NCBI RefSeq assembly: GCF_025602895.1
Contig: NW_026516207.1
Location: 62,001-126,000 of the forward strand
Length of the DNA: 64,000 nucleotides
Source of the DNA: Polychytrium aggregatum
Taxonomy: Eukaryota; Chytridiomycota; Chytridiomycetes; Polychytriales
Reading direction: 5' to 3'
Shown here: positions 32,901 through 43,878 of the stretch, piece by piece
Layout of the letters: the number at the start of each line of letters is the position of its first letter
Numbering within the stretch: the first letter of the stretch is position 1
Program-made: the position numbers and the translations under genes
The notes under the pieces: generated by a model
What the model saw: only the letters and a program-made list of their open reading frames with translations
The model's database searches: none
What the model was told of the DNA's origin: nothing

Positions 32901-35528
32901 TCCTGGCCACGCACCAGCTCCAGTTTGTCAGTCACTGTGACCGTGTCATCTTGCTCGAGCGCGGCAGAGTCGCCGGCTTTGGAAGCTATCGGGAGGTCTG
33001 CCAAGCACCCGACTCGGTCTTTGCCAAGGTGCTTCAGGACTTTGAGGCTGCGGCATCCAACATCCAACAGACAGCAGCCCAAGACCAAGGCGCCAGCGCG
33101 GCCGATGAGGTTCTCGTGATCGAAGACGAGGTGCCCGAGATGAACTTCCAGAAGAAGGAGCTGGCGGCCGAGCAGAGTGAGCAGGGTACGCTCTCAACCC
33201 AGGTCTATGTCGACTACTTCCGCACCGGCGGAGGCGTTTCCTGGACGGTTGTGTGCATCGTCCTGGTGGTGCTGGCCCAGGTGTGCAGTCTGATGACGGA
33301 CTGGTGGCTGTCCCGCTGGTCCTCCGAGACGTTCACGGACCAGCGCAACCCCCAGAACCTGTACATTTACGTCGGCCTTGCGGGATGCGTCCTGGTGCTG
33401 GCCCTGTCGCGAGCCCTGCTGTTCTACTGGATCTGCCTGAACGCCTCGAGGGGTCTCTTCAAGAAGATGCTCAACGCTGTGCTCCGAGCACCAATGACAT
33501 TCTTCCAGAACAACCCGCACGGCCGAATCATGAAGTAGGTATCCCGATGCTTGACCCACGGGGTTCTGGGTGTGTTCCCGGTTTGGTAGTAGGCTCCGCG
33601 TAGTGGTGTACACCACAGTTCCACTCTTGCGATTCAAGGACGGCAGTCAGCGATCCATCGACCGCCTCGGCGACCATTTTCGACTCTGCGGGACACACTG
33701 TGCCGAGCACTGGCTTTCTGACGGATTGTCCATCGACTAACATGCACGTCTGTCTCTGCTGTCATCGTGCTTCTGCTTATCCGCAGCCGCTTCGCCAAGG
33801 ACATCAACCTGATGGACGACAACCTGCCGATGACGTTCTTTGACTTTACCCAGTTCGCATTCATTATCCTGGGCACGCTGGGTGTCACCGGCACGATCCC
33901 GTATCTGCTGCTGTTCATCCCGCCGATCGTCTACGGCTTTGTGCGAATCCAGCGCTTCTACCTGCTGACTGCCCGGCAGATCAAGCGCATGGAGAATGTG
34001 TCGCGGTCGCCCGTGTACTCGTTCATCACAACCTCGCTGGACGGACTGGCCCTCGTCCGAGCCTATGGCCGACAGTCCATGTTCCTCAACGAGTTCATCA
34101 AGCTGCAGAACGACAACACACGACTGTAGGTTGCGCGCCGTTTGCCTGAGAGAGCGTGGCTGGCGTGAGAATTCTTCAGGGACAGCAGAGTCGGAATCGA
34201 GTGAGGGTGAAAGTAGAGTGAGGGCCGATGGTGGCTGGGTGGGATGAAGTGCCGCTTGCTAATGTTGCCGACGGGATCGCTGCGCTCTCCAGGTTCTTTG
34301 CCTATCTCTCGTCGGGGAGATGGCTCGGCATTCGCCTGGACATGTCTGCATCGGCATTCATCTTTGTGCTTGGCCTCCTGTGTGTCGTCCTCAAGTCGAG
34401 CCTGGGTCTGTCTGGGGGCACGGTCGGTCTGATCCTGAGCTATGCCCTGCAGCTGGCCGGCTGTTCGCAATGGACGATCCGACAGAGCACCGAGGTCGAG
34501 AACCTGATGATCAGCTGCGAGCGCATCCTCGAGTACACCCGCCTGGCCCCGGAGGCGGCCGAGTACACCCATGTGCGCCCCGAGAAAGGTTGGCCCAGCA
34601 AGGGCAACGTTGCTATGAAGGATATGACACTGCGATATCCCGGAAGCTCGTGGGACGCACTGAAGGCGATCAGCGTCGACATCCAGGGCGGCACCAAGAT
34701 CGGCGTGGTTGGCCGTACTGGAGCTGGGGTAAGCAGGGCACATGCACGAGTGACGATGGTGCTGGTGCGGTGGGTCGGTGTGGTGGGTCGGTGTGGTTCC
34801 GACCAGTCCGATGCTGGGTACTTGCGGCCAGCACACCGCCAACGACACTGACAATATCGGCAACGCTCCCGCGGTTCCCTCTCCAGAAATCGTCCATCAT
34901 CCAGGCACTCTTCCGCCTGGTGGAGCCAACCCCCGAGAACTCCATCATGGTCGACGGCGTGTCGACGAGTGCCCTGGGACTGGCGGATCTGCGCTCGTCC
35001 ATCTCGATCATCCCGCAGGAGCCCTTCTGCTTCAACGGCACCGTCCGATTCAACCTGGACCCCTTCAACAAGTACACCGACGCCGAGATCTGGTCGGCCC
35101 TCGAGCTCGTCTCGCTCAAGACCCGGGTGGGATCCGACCTCGAGACCCACATCTCCGAGAACGGATCCAACTGGAGCTTTGGCGAGCGGCAGCTCATTTG
35201 CCTGGCTCGCGCGCTGCTCCGGGCCAGCAAGATCATTGTCATGGACGAGGCCACCTCGGCGGTCGACATGCAGACGGACCGGCTGATCCAGGACAGCGTC
35301 CGGACCATCTTCAAGGACTCGACGGTCTTTACGATCGCGCACCGGCTCAACACCATCATCGACTACGACCGGATCCTGGTTCTGGACGAAGGACGGGTGG
35401 TGGAGTACGGCAGCCCGCGCGAGCTGCTGGCGATCGAGGGCCACGGCTGGTTCTGGAAGATGTGCAAGGAGACGGGCGAGCAGTCGTTTGAGCTGCTGAA
35501 GCGAGCAGCGAGCGAGCGAGGCCAGTGA
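29970..35528 (+). CDS. ABC transporter, MRP/ABCC type (full transporter without TMD0)
   Basis: This 1304-aa membrane exporter has exons 29970-30151, 30318-30405, 30550-30638, 30775-31151, 31529-32606, 32851-33534, 33787-34125, 34293-34728 and 34887-35528, all in phase. The order is TMD1-NBD1-TMD2-NBD2. The cytosolic loop LSDLLSGIQVIKLYAWE is typical of ABCC proteins. NBD1 has Walker A GPVGAGKTS, signature LSGGQRARIALARAV and Walker B IIFLDDPLSAVD. TMD2 has GRIMNRFAKDINLMDDNLP. NBD2 has Walker A GRTGAGKSS and Walker B IIVMDEATSAVD, but its signature reads WSFGERQ instead of LSxGQ. The length and lack of an N-terminal TMD0 match ABCC4-like organic-anion or conjugate exporters. The location may be plasma or vacuolar membrane; the substrate is unknown. 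Confidence 0.94.
31234..31283. repeat. Intronic tandem repeat, CCCTCCTCTGCTATG
   Basis: About three copies of a 15-base pyrimidine-rich unit lie in the ABC-transporter intron 31152-31528. Confidence 0.85.
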
Positions 35529-35948
35529 CAAGTGACGGGTAGCGAGTAACGAGCAGGCAGCCGTGCTGCTGAGATGCTGAATACGAGCCCCGGTTGGACT
35601 GCACAATGCATCTGAACAGCGACCCGCGCGAGCGCCGTACCCCGCGAACGATCCACTTGCCCGCATGATGGAGCCGGGGTGTACGGGCTGCCCGACACCA
35701 GCGATGTGATTCAGCTGGAATCACAGTGCGACCACCACGGAGCACCGAGTGACAGCTGCTGCCATGTGTCAACAGCGAATATCGTGCCCGGAGAGCGAAT
35801 ATCGTGTCTCGGGAGCGGATATTGCGCTTCAGCAGCGGAGACAGCACTTCAACAGTCGACATCTGATCTCAACACGCTGTACTTTCCAGCGGCTGGCAAC
35901 AGTTGAACAGTTGAACAGTTGATGTTCTCGCCCCGCTGTACACTTTAT
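35529..35948. other. Intergenic region between the ABC transporter and the Fanzor element
   Basis: These 420 bases contain degenerate direct repeats (GAGCGAATATCGTG-like, about 35773-35825) and three copies of TTGAACAG at 35903-35922, close to the left inverted repeat. No gene was seen. Confidence 0.55.
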
Positions 35949-35966
35949 TCAGAAAAAAACGGGACA
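35949..35966. repeat. Left terminal inverted repeat candidate
   Basis: The sequence TCAGAAAAAAACGGGACA matches the reverse complement of 39303-39320 at 15 of 18 positions. Confidence 0.55.
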
Positions 35967-36038
35967 ATATAGCCGTTTCCATGAACATGTAGTATGTGCT
36001 GTGCTTGCGTCAAGCAAAGCCACAAGAAATAAAACAGA

Positions 36039-38410
36039 TCACTTTGGCAGCCTCCGAGTGAAGACCGCCGGTCGCTCTCCGATCTCCACAATCGACCTGC
36101 ATACTGTGATCATGTTGCGCGCCGCATTGACGTCGCGATTCCACACTGTCCGGCAGCTGGGATTCTTGCAGCTCCTGACAAAGTGGGAATTCGCAACACT
36201 GGGCGCATCGAGTCCTTCCAACCGAACTGGCTCCAGGCACTTGGAGCACACTTGCGAGGTGTTGAACTCGTTCGTCGAGGCCACCTTGACGCTTCCGTGA
36301 GGGTGAGTGGGACGGCGGCGGTGGTGCTCGAATTGCTCAAAGTACCGAGCAAACCGCTGCCTCCGAGGGCTGGATGCATAGCCCTTGCCTTGACGCCATG
36401 ACGCATTGCCAAAGGCGATCACCACATCGGTCCGTATCGGGGCGTGCTTCAGGACGGCCTTGCACATCCTGTCGACGGCCACTTGGCGTCTCTTGTGGCC
36501 CGTGAAGCGATGGTGACGGGCCTTCTTGCCAAGGTGGAAGTCGAGCTGCACTCGCAGCTCCGGTCGCAGGACATGGGTGAGATGGACCTTGAAGGCCTCC
36601 GAGGATGACACCTTGGGCGAGGGGGTGGTCGACATCCAGGTCTCGATATCGAGTCGATACTTCATGATATTGTGCCACTTGGTGTTGGACGTATGGCCAC
36701 ACATGTGCTGGTAGTGACCATTGGAGAATGGGACCACCTCGTCTTGGTGGCCCGGTGCTTGGATGACCGCCGTGAAGATGGAGCCGACTCCAGGATCGAT
36801 GCCAATCCAAGTGGTGCGGTCGGGGTCTGGGTCGCCAATGTGGGCCTGGATACGCTGCTCGGCAGTCGGAGGAGGCTCGATGGTCTCGGTGTGATCGGTT
36901 CGAGGCAGAAACTTGACGAGACCGATGGTGCATCCAATGCCATCGGTGCTGATCTCGTAGTTGAACAGCTCCTTGTTCACGTCCCGCTCTTGGAAGAGGG
37001 AACTACGCAGCTTGAAGCAACTGCGCCAGAGACGATCCTGGTTGTTGACACCGTCCTCACCTTCTTCCTTGAGCATGTCCCAGGTGAGTCCAAGGCGCTT
37101 CTTGGACCCAGGAGATCCCAGAGAGTGACCGTGTCAATCTTGACATACTTGGCCGTGGCAGTGCACAGAGGAACTATCGTGCACACGGCCGGAGGAGTGT
37201 CGAGAGCGAGCTGCTTCAGTGCCCACTTGATCCTGGATGCCAGCTTGTTGATCTTGGACTTGGTGGTGCCGAGCTCAGACTTGGCCGTGGTGAACCTCTT
37301 GTCGTCGGAGGGAATGCCTCGGGCAGTGAGCTCGTCCAGCTTGGCCTGGCGCTGCAGCTCGGTGACTCGGAGGGCGGGCATGTCACAGTCGATCCACTTG
37401 TGGACATTGTCGACCATCTTGTCCCGGGCGAGGATTCCCACATGGTGTGAGAGGCGATGGAGGGCCCGGAAGCGGTCCTGGTCGTTGCTGTACCGAAACT
37501 CGTCCAGGACGTGACCAAACTCGGGATAGAGGAACTCGAGATCGGCCTTGGGTGGAGTCTGCCCTGGTTTCTCGAAGAGCTCGAGACAGGCCTCGATGGC
37601 TTCGTGCTTATGCTTGTTGGCTGGGAAGACGGCAGCGCAGAAGCGGCGAAGGAGTCGCCAGTAGGCCAGGTCGAGGTGGGTGGTGCAGTTGGTGGCATAG
37701 GCATTGACAGCCAGTGTGAGAAGCTGACTGTGAGCACCATCAGGCAGACGAGGGGCCGGAGGCAGGTCTGCGTGCCGAGTGGTCTGGTAGTCGCGAAAGG
37801 AAGCGACCAGATGCTCGTTGTATTTCTCGTTGTCCCCGGTCGGGGAGAGGGCACCGTCCTGGACGATCTTGAAGCATTGGCGGATGAAAGCAGGGGTGGA
37901 CTTGGAGATGACGGGGACGGGAAGATCCTGCTCGATGCACCGGAGGATGTGCAGGTTGAGCAGCCTGGATGCCTCGAACTGGATCTGGGTCATGGCCTCG
38001 ACGGTGGCCTGGATCTTGTCGCGGAGAGCGGGATTGAGACAACAGCCATCCATCGTCTGCTTGAAGCAGCTGAACTGAGGGGCGGATGACCTTCCATCCA
38101 CGAGTGGGACGACAGAGCTCTTGAGGGGCCGGTATTTGGGACATTTGCTGGTGTTGCAACGTTCGTGATCGGTGCCATCGCACTTGGGACATCGCTTGCT
38201 GGTACTCGAGGAAGTAGATGGACCAGGCTCGGTGGGATCGACATCCATTGGATCTGCAGAAGCAGTGGTGGTGAGCGACGGAGCAACAGACGACCAAGCA
38301 TGTGTGGGGTCAGAATACGAACCAGAGACAGGCTCCGACTGTGACTTGGCTTTCTTGGGCCTGGGTGGCCGAGGCTGGCCATCACCGGTACCCTTGCGCT
38401 TCGGAGGCAT
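36039..38410 (-). pseudogene. Fanzor RNA-guided nuclease (TnpB-like), one apparent frameshift
   Basis: Two overlapping minus-strand frames make one protein of about 780 aa. Frame 1 (38410-36977, 477 aa, ATG start) has a basic N-terminus and a CPKC-H-C-C knuckle (RCPKCDGTDHERC). It then has a long helical region and a segment KYVKIDTVTLWDLLG that is followed by an unrelated tail. Frame 2 (ATG 37076, but open from about 37110, to 36039) continues with SKKRLGLTWDMLKEEGEDG. It then gives the Fanzor core: ISTDGIGCTIGL, RuvC-I GIDPGVGSIFTA (Asp94), STNEFNTSQVC (Glu270), zinc ribbon CSKC...CKNPSC, and RuvC-III NRDVNAARN (Asp315). All RuvC acidic residues are present. The frames join if one base is missing near 37100-37112. 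This may be a real mutation or an assembly error, so activity is unclear. Confidence 0.85.
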
Positions 38411-38639
38411 GGGGGCAGAGGATGCTGGATGCCTGCCAGTGGTACTGGTCAGAGCAGAGACGCTTCTTTATCGTACAATGGCGCGATGATCAGATCAAGG
38501 CGAGATGAGGGAAGAAAGCAGCAGGACGAAGGTGTGGCATTTATACCCGAGAGCAGGAGCCCGTCTTTGCGGGTTGGTTGGGGAAGTGACCCTGTTCAAA
38601 AATCGCCGAGAGGTTCAAGCCAGGGATGTGAACGCGAAA

Positions 38640-38722
38640 ATGGCGGCTTGATTGGAGGGACAACCCCAAATTGGAGGAACTCAACCCCAAATCGGTGGGG
38701 ACTCAACCCCAAAGAAGTTCTC
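38640..38722. repeat. Degenerate tandem repeat at the Fanzor/transposase junction
   Basis: On the minus strand, three units beginning TTTGGGGTTG follow one another with 19-22 base spacing. They start exactly where the transposase frame loses similarity after its catalytic Glu. They probably mark a recombination or slippage breakpoint. Confidence 0.7.
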
Positions 38723-39244
38723 GATGGGATTGAAGTCGGGTGAAGCAGGTGGGGTGAAGATCACTGACCATCCTCGGCGCTCGATGCAGTCCAGGACAGC
38801 CATTGTCTTGTGCATGCTGACATTGTCCATCACAATCACAGAGTCGTCTGGGAAGGTCGCTCGCTCAAAGAACTCGACCATCGAGTGTGTCTTGAATGAT
38901 GTGGGGATGTACATGCGATGCAGCACACCAGAGTGGTTGATGGCAAATGCAGCCGAGACAGACTTGTGCTTCATGTGATTGCGCTGGCGAAGCGGAGCAC
39001 CCTTCGGTGAGTATCCGTAGAGAGGGAAAATGGATCTCCTGATCCCTGTCTCATCGACAAAAACGAATCGCCGCGGGTCGATGGAGCGGACCTGGTCCCT
39101 GAACTGTGCCACTCGCTCATCCAGTCGCTTGGACTTGTAGAGGTGTGTTGCCCTCTTGTGTGAGAGACCTGCTCGGTGGATGGCAGTGTGGCAGAGTGAG
39201 AGTGATACTTTCCTCTGGAGAGTGGTTGTGTGGCGAATGGTCAT
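38681..39244 (-). pseudogene. Truncated DD34E (Tc1/mariner-type) transposase
   Basis: This 187-codon frame contains the complete DDE catalytic core: VFVDETG (Asp64), IVMDNVSMHK (Asp140) and SPDFNPIENFF (Glu175). Thirty-four residues separate the last two acids, the Tc1-like DD34E spacing. Only the end of the N-terminal helix-turn-helix region remains (CHTAIHRAGLSHKRA), so about 100 residues that bind the inverted repeats are missing. The C-terminus stops in repeat-derived sequence (GVESPPIWG) soon after the catalytic Glu. It lies about 270 bases upstream of the Fanzor start on the same strand, and its start codon is close to the right inverted repeat. It is unlikely to be active alone. Confidence 0.87.
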
Positions 39245-39302
39245 GGCCAGCGCGCGATAACATTGGGTAACAAAATATTCGATGAATGGTCAAAAACCTG
39301 GG

Positions 39303-39320
39303 TGTCCCGTTTTTTATTGG
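39303..39320. repeat. Right terminal inverted repeat candidate
   Basis: The sequence TGTCCCGTTTTTTATTGG is the partner of the left repeat. It lies 59 bases beyond the truncated transposase start codon (39244). Confidence 0.55.
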
Positions 39321-39855
39321 ATCGCCTGTAACGGTGTCGTTGTTGCACCACTGCGCTTCGTGCCATTGCCCTTCGCCAACTCGTGCTCGCCCTCATCGGC
39401 GCCGACACCCACAAACGCACATCTTGCACGTCCTTGCGCATCCATCGCAGCCGGCCGACCAAGCCCCGCCCCGACTTGCCTCCGTCGTCTCCTGCCCGGA
39501 CTGCCCTCTGCCTCTTCTTTTTGCTCCCGTCGCTGCCGGCCCTGGCCGAGGATCTGCTTGCGCTTCTCGCCCTGCAGTTCCCAGCCGCACCCACCACGCC
39601 TCGCCGATACGCCTCGCCAATACGGCCCTCGATATCATCTCGTCGCCTCGGCGCTTTGGCATCCGCACCGTCCGTCGCTGCAATCCCATGCTGCAACGGA
39701 TATCCTGTTGAGGCCCCCTCTCCTCTAGTTCTTTTCTCTGCCCTGTCCTGTCTTGCCAACTGCCGGACACCGACCGATCAACCAAACATCAGGGCTCACT
39801 CAGCAAGCGTCCCAAACTCCTCTGCTAATCGATACCCCACCTCCGGACTGCCGTC
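39321..39855. promoter_or_regulatory. Upstream region of spastin
   Basis: These 535 bases between the right inverted repeat and the spastin ATG must contain the spastin promoter and leader. Open frames here are short and show no similarity. The mobile element ends right at its distal edge and could influence spastin expression. Confidence 0.45.
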
Positions 39856-42726
39856 ATGTCAACCAAGAGCGCAGACCCCCACGCAGCCTATCGGCTCTGT
39901 ATTCGTTATCTCGCTTCTCCGCAGACCTGTGCCCGCTGGTTCTCCTCGCCGCCGCCGGCACCACCACCACCGCCGCCGACACCGACCATGCCCGCAGCCG
40001 CCCCGTCGCTGTTCTTTGGCTGGGTCCCCTGGCTGGGCTGGCGCCCCAGCAACGCAGCCACGCAGCCTCCTGCTGCAGCCGGCAGCAATCTCTATCTCCA
40101 TGTGCTTCTGCCTGCTCTGATCATGCTGATCTGGATGTACAGCACCTGGCTGCTTCGCTCGTCTCCCCGATCGAGTCGGTCGAAGGGCAGGTCGCTGGCT
40201 GGGCCTGGTGCCGAGGACAGCCGGACTCCCTCTGGGTCGTCAGCTCAGGCCGGTGAGAAGGCATCTGGCAAAAAAGTGCCTCTCTCGTCGCCAACCCCGG
40301 TGTCGTCGGGCCGCTCGCATTCGCGGGGTCGCTCGGCATCTCCTCGACGAGGCCAGCGACCACCACCCACCCAGGGCGAGCCCGAGGGCCGGAGTCGTAG
40401 CAAGAGCGCTCGCCCAACCGTCCGGCGGACGGGGTCGGGGTCGGCCGGCACCAGCTGTTCGTCAGCCCGCGCTAAGCAGCGGCCGGACTGGGCGTCGTTG
40501 TCGTCGTCGTCCTCTGAAGAGACCTTGGCGCCATCGGTCTTTGACACTTCGTTCTCGGACGCCCCATCGCACCCACCCCCCGGCCACCTCGAAATCATCC
40601 GTCCTGCAACTCCCGGCGCCCAACTCACCATGTCGCTCAAGCAGCAGCGGTCGCTTGCCGACCAGGGCGGCAAAGTCGTCTCGAATGCCATCGACCGCGA
40701 AGAAGCCAACGACCCGCTGGGTGCCCTGTCCCTCTACAAGAAGGGCCTGTCTCTCCTCAAGAGCGCAACCACCATGACGTTTTCAACGCAGGAGGAAAGG
40801 TATGTCGCCCCGCCGCTGTCCTATCGGCCGCCCCCCCCCTCGAGCATGTTTCTTCTACTCGGATATATCATGTTGCTGCTCCGGCGTGCTCCTGCTTGGC
40901 CGGCTGTGGTCGTCCGATCGCTGGTCCGCCGTCGAGTCTGTCAATATCCCCTCACTCCTCCGGCCCCTGCGTCTCTCCTCCAATGGCTCCCGCAGAGACC
41001 GAGCCGCCCAGCTGACGGTCAAGATCCGAAAAAACATCTCGTTCGTCGAGGAGCGCATCCTCTGGCTCAATTCAAAGTACAAGGGTAAGCCCGCCGCCGT
41101 CTCCTTCCCTCTGGCAAAGCTCGCTGTTTGTCTGAACATGCCCATTCTGCGTCCGACTTATGCGCTTTGGCCGTTCCTCGATCTTCTTGCTGCTTGTCGG
41201 CGGCTGCTTCCACCCCCCCCCAGCCGACCCTATCCCGCCGCCGCCACCGCCGCTCGGACACCCACCCAAGAGCATCCCAAAGACCAGGGTGCAGGGCAGC
41301 TCCCCAAGCACCCTGCGCAAGTCTCGATCGAGCCCCGGACTCAAAACGCCAGCCAGCAACCCGGCCCTCAAGTCGCTCGACAGCGCAATGGCCAACCACA
41401 TCCTCGACGATGTCGTCGTCAAGAGCCCCTCGGTCAAATGGGACGACATTGTCGGTCTGTCCGTCGCCAAGCAGGCGCTGCGCGAGATTGTCATTCTGCC
41501 GACTCTGCGGCCTGAGCTCTTCACCGGCCTGCGGTCTCCAGCCCGTGGCGTCCTGCTCTTTGGCCCGCCGGGCACTGGCAAGACCATGCTCGCAAAGGTA
41601 AGGCATTGTCGCAAGGGAATCGGTGCATCACGCTGGCCAAGCGACAGACCGATGACAATTGCCCTGAGTGCCAGCCAACAATTCGGCTGATTGCCACCAC
41701 ATTCTACTCCTGCCCTCTGAATGCTGCACGACCCAAGGCCGTCGCTCACGAGTCCAAGGCGACCTTTTTTGCCATCAGTGCTTCGTCGCTCACATCCAAA
41801 TATGTAAGCCCTTGCTGTGGTGAACTTTGGTGGGACTTGTTGGGTGATAGCATAGAGAGATTCCATGCTGCATCTGGCTGACATTTGCGTTGCTGCTGCT
41901 GCTTCCGCCGTAGGTTGGAGAAGGCGAGAAGATGGTCCGCACTCTCTTCGCTCTGGCCCGGGAGATGCAGCCATCGGTGATCTTCATCGGTACGACAGCT
42001 GCGTTTCGATTGTGCCGACGGTGCTGACTGAGCCGCTACAGTCTCCTGACTGCTGGGTAGCTTCCTTACCGCGGTGACCGCAGTTCGACTCACACATTAT
42101 CCTTCTCCAGACGAAATCGACTCGATCCTGACGGAGCGCACCGAGAACGAGCATGAAGCATCGAGACGGCTCAAAACCGAATTCCTCCTCCAGTTCGATG
42201 GCCTCGGAAGCTCGAGCGAAGACAGGCTGCTCGTCCTTGGGGCCACCAACCGACCCGCAGAGCTGGACGAAGCTGCGCTGCGTAGACTCGTCAAGCGGAT
42301 CTACATCCCCTTGCCCGAAGATGTGACCCGCAAGACTCTTCTTGAGCATCTCATCGGCAGCCACAAGACCCAGCTGAGCATCAGGGACATTGAGTGGATT
42401 GTCAAATCAACCGAGGGTGAGTGCTGCAGTTGCAGTGCTGCCGTCTGCAGGAGGAGGGACCGACGCAGGTATCTGGCCTGTGTATTGACGGCTCCCATGC
42501 TGCAGGCTATTCCGGCAGCGATATCACCGCACTTGCACGCGAGGCCTCGCTCGGCCCGATTCGCGAGCTGGGCGAGCGCATCATCACCACCAGCATCCAA
42601 GATATCCGACCGATCCAGCTCATTGACTTCAAAAATGCCCTGGGCACGATCCGCCGCAGTGTCGGCGCAGACTCGATCCAAGCCTACGACGCCTGGAACC
42701 ATAAATACGGGACTGCCGGCTGCTGA
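39856..42726 (+). CDS. Spastin-like microtubule-severing AAA ATPase
   Basis: This 691-aa protein has exons 39856-40799, 40996-41084, 41224-41597, 41738-41803, 41914-41989, 42111-42416 and 42506-42726, all in phase. A hydrophobic segment at about 78-100 ([20 protein letters not shown]) fits the spastin membrane hairpin for ER and lipid-droplet membranes. A Ser/Arg-rich linker follows, then an MIT domain ([15 protein letters not shown]). The AAA core begins [20 protein letters not shown] and has [20 protein letters not shown], Walker [28 protein letters not shown], Walker [23 protein letters not shown] and [16 protein letters not shown]. The spastin C-terminal helices ([17 protein letters not shown]) are complete. 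The hexamer severs microtubules. Spastin is favoured over katanin or VPS4 by the [11 protein letters not shown] block and the N-terminal hairpin. Confidence 0.95.
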
Positions 42727-43878
42727 TCCTGCCCCTGGGGGGAAGAGCCATCCTGTCCACTGCTACATTGTTCTCTCGCACAAGCCCGACTGCCTTCACA
42801 GTGCCTCCACATCCCTTTCTCATAGAGTCTTGCTTGCCAAGGCCGCGATAATCCCTCGCAGTAACCCCGCGACAGCCTCACTCCCCACCTTCACCAAGAA
42901 GCCTCACATTGTACTTGCCCACTCACTCATAATGCCCTGGCATTTCTTGCCCAGGGCCGCCACTCCGTGGCGCATCGATTCCCTCCCCCTGATCGCAAAG
43001 GGTCTATGCAGCCGGACCGCTTCGGCGCAGATCGCGAAGACAGACAGTACAGCAAAGCCCTCTATCCCCGCCTCAGAACACCAGCGCTGTGAATCAAATA
43101 TAGACGCCTGAAAGACCAACCTCTCCTATTGCAATCCGGGAAGACAGCAGCCCGAGCGTGCCTCCGGGCAAACCAGCGGACCAGCGGATCTCGGGTGGCT
43201 CGAGCACGATCGGTGGCAGGGCTAAAGCGGGCGGCCACCGGCCTGCTTGCCGAGTCGCTGTTCTGATGCCTGAGAGGTGGCAGATCAAGAACAATCCGAT
43301 CCGGCCGATCCGATCCGGTGCTCCCCTCGCCCTCTCTGTTGGCTGCCTGAGGCGAGCGGGAATGTAGTGGAATATGGGAGGCGCCACAGCCACGAAGTCG
43401 CTGCACACTGTGACGTACTATGCACCACGTTGTTGTTGGAGGCGACCCTGTCTCTGGACGAGACCGGGAAGACCAGGAAGGGCTCTCGCAGTACGGACAG
43501 GGCAGAACGCTCTCTCCGGCACGAGGCCGGCTGGGGGTCGAGACGTGGTCTCGCCGGCCACCCTTGGATGTCTTCCCGACAGACGGCCACCTCGCGGTTG
43601 AGGCGAAAGAGAGGAGAGCGGGCGCAGACGGCGGTTTTGAGGGCGGCTGCGAGCGGATGGAGTGCGGCTCGATCCGGCTGGACATATGCGCAGCCATCTC
43701 AATCGCGCAGCATCCGTTGGCGATTGCGCTCGAGGACAAGGCCGAGGCAGAAAGCAGAGGACAAAGGGCAGAAACAGGCCCTGGCGACCGACACCCAAGA
43801 CACCAGCAAGAGGCCCGCCCGCTCCCCGCCGCTCGACTTTCTCGGCCATCGCCCTCCCGCACTGCGAGCCTCGCCGCA
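42727..43878. other. Intergenic region, spastin to PPCS
   Basis: These 1.15 kb hold the spastin 3' flank and the PPCS promoter. Both strands have open frames, but none resembles a protein family or shows splice-supported structure. Confidence 0.5.

Larger units (their letters stand above)
35949..39320 (-). mobile_element. Fanzor-carrying Tc1/mariner-derived element (candidate)
   Basis: This 3.37 kb segment is bounded by 18-base imperfect inverted repeats (15 of 18 matching) sharing AAAAAACGGGACA, at 35949-35966 and 39303-39320. It holds a Fanzor gene and, upstream on the same strand, a truncated DD34E transposase. It sits between the ABC-transporter 3' end and the spastin promoter. No clear TA target duplication is visible at the ends, so the exact boundaries are uncertain and the element is probably no longer autonomous. 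Fanzor genes travelling inside eukaryotic DNA transposons, including mariner types, are established; this particular combination is inferred from proximity and the repeats. Confidence 0.6.

Noticed and set aside
38681-39244. Intact, active transposase
   Set aside because: The catalytic triad is complete, but the N-terminal DNA-binding region and C-terminal end are missing.
39383-40120. Separate gene upstream of and overlapping spastin
   Set aside because: The Pro/Ser/Arg-rich frame shifted against the spastin exon 1 frame has no similarity and is explained by high GC content.
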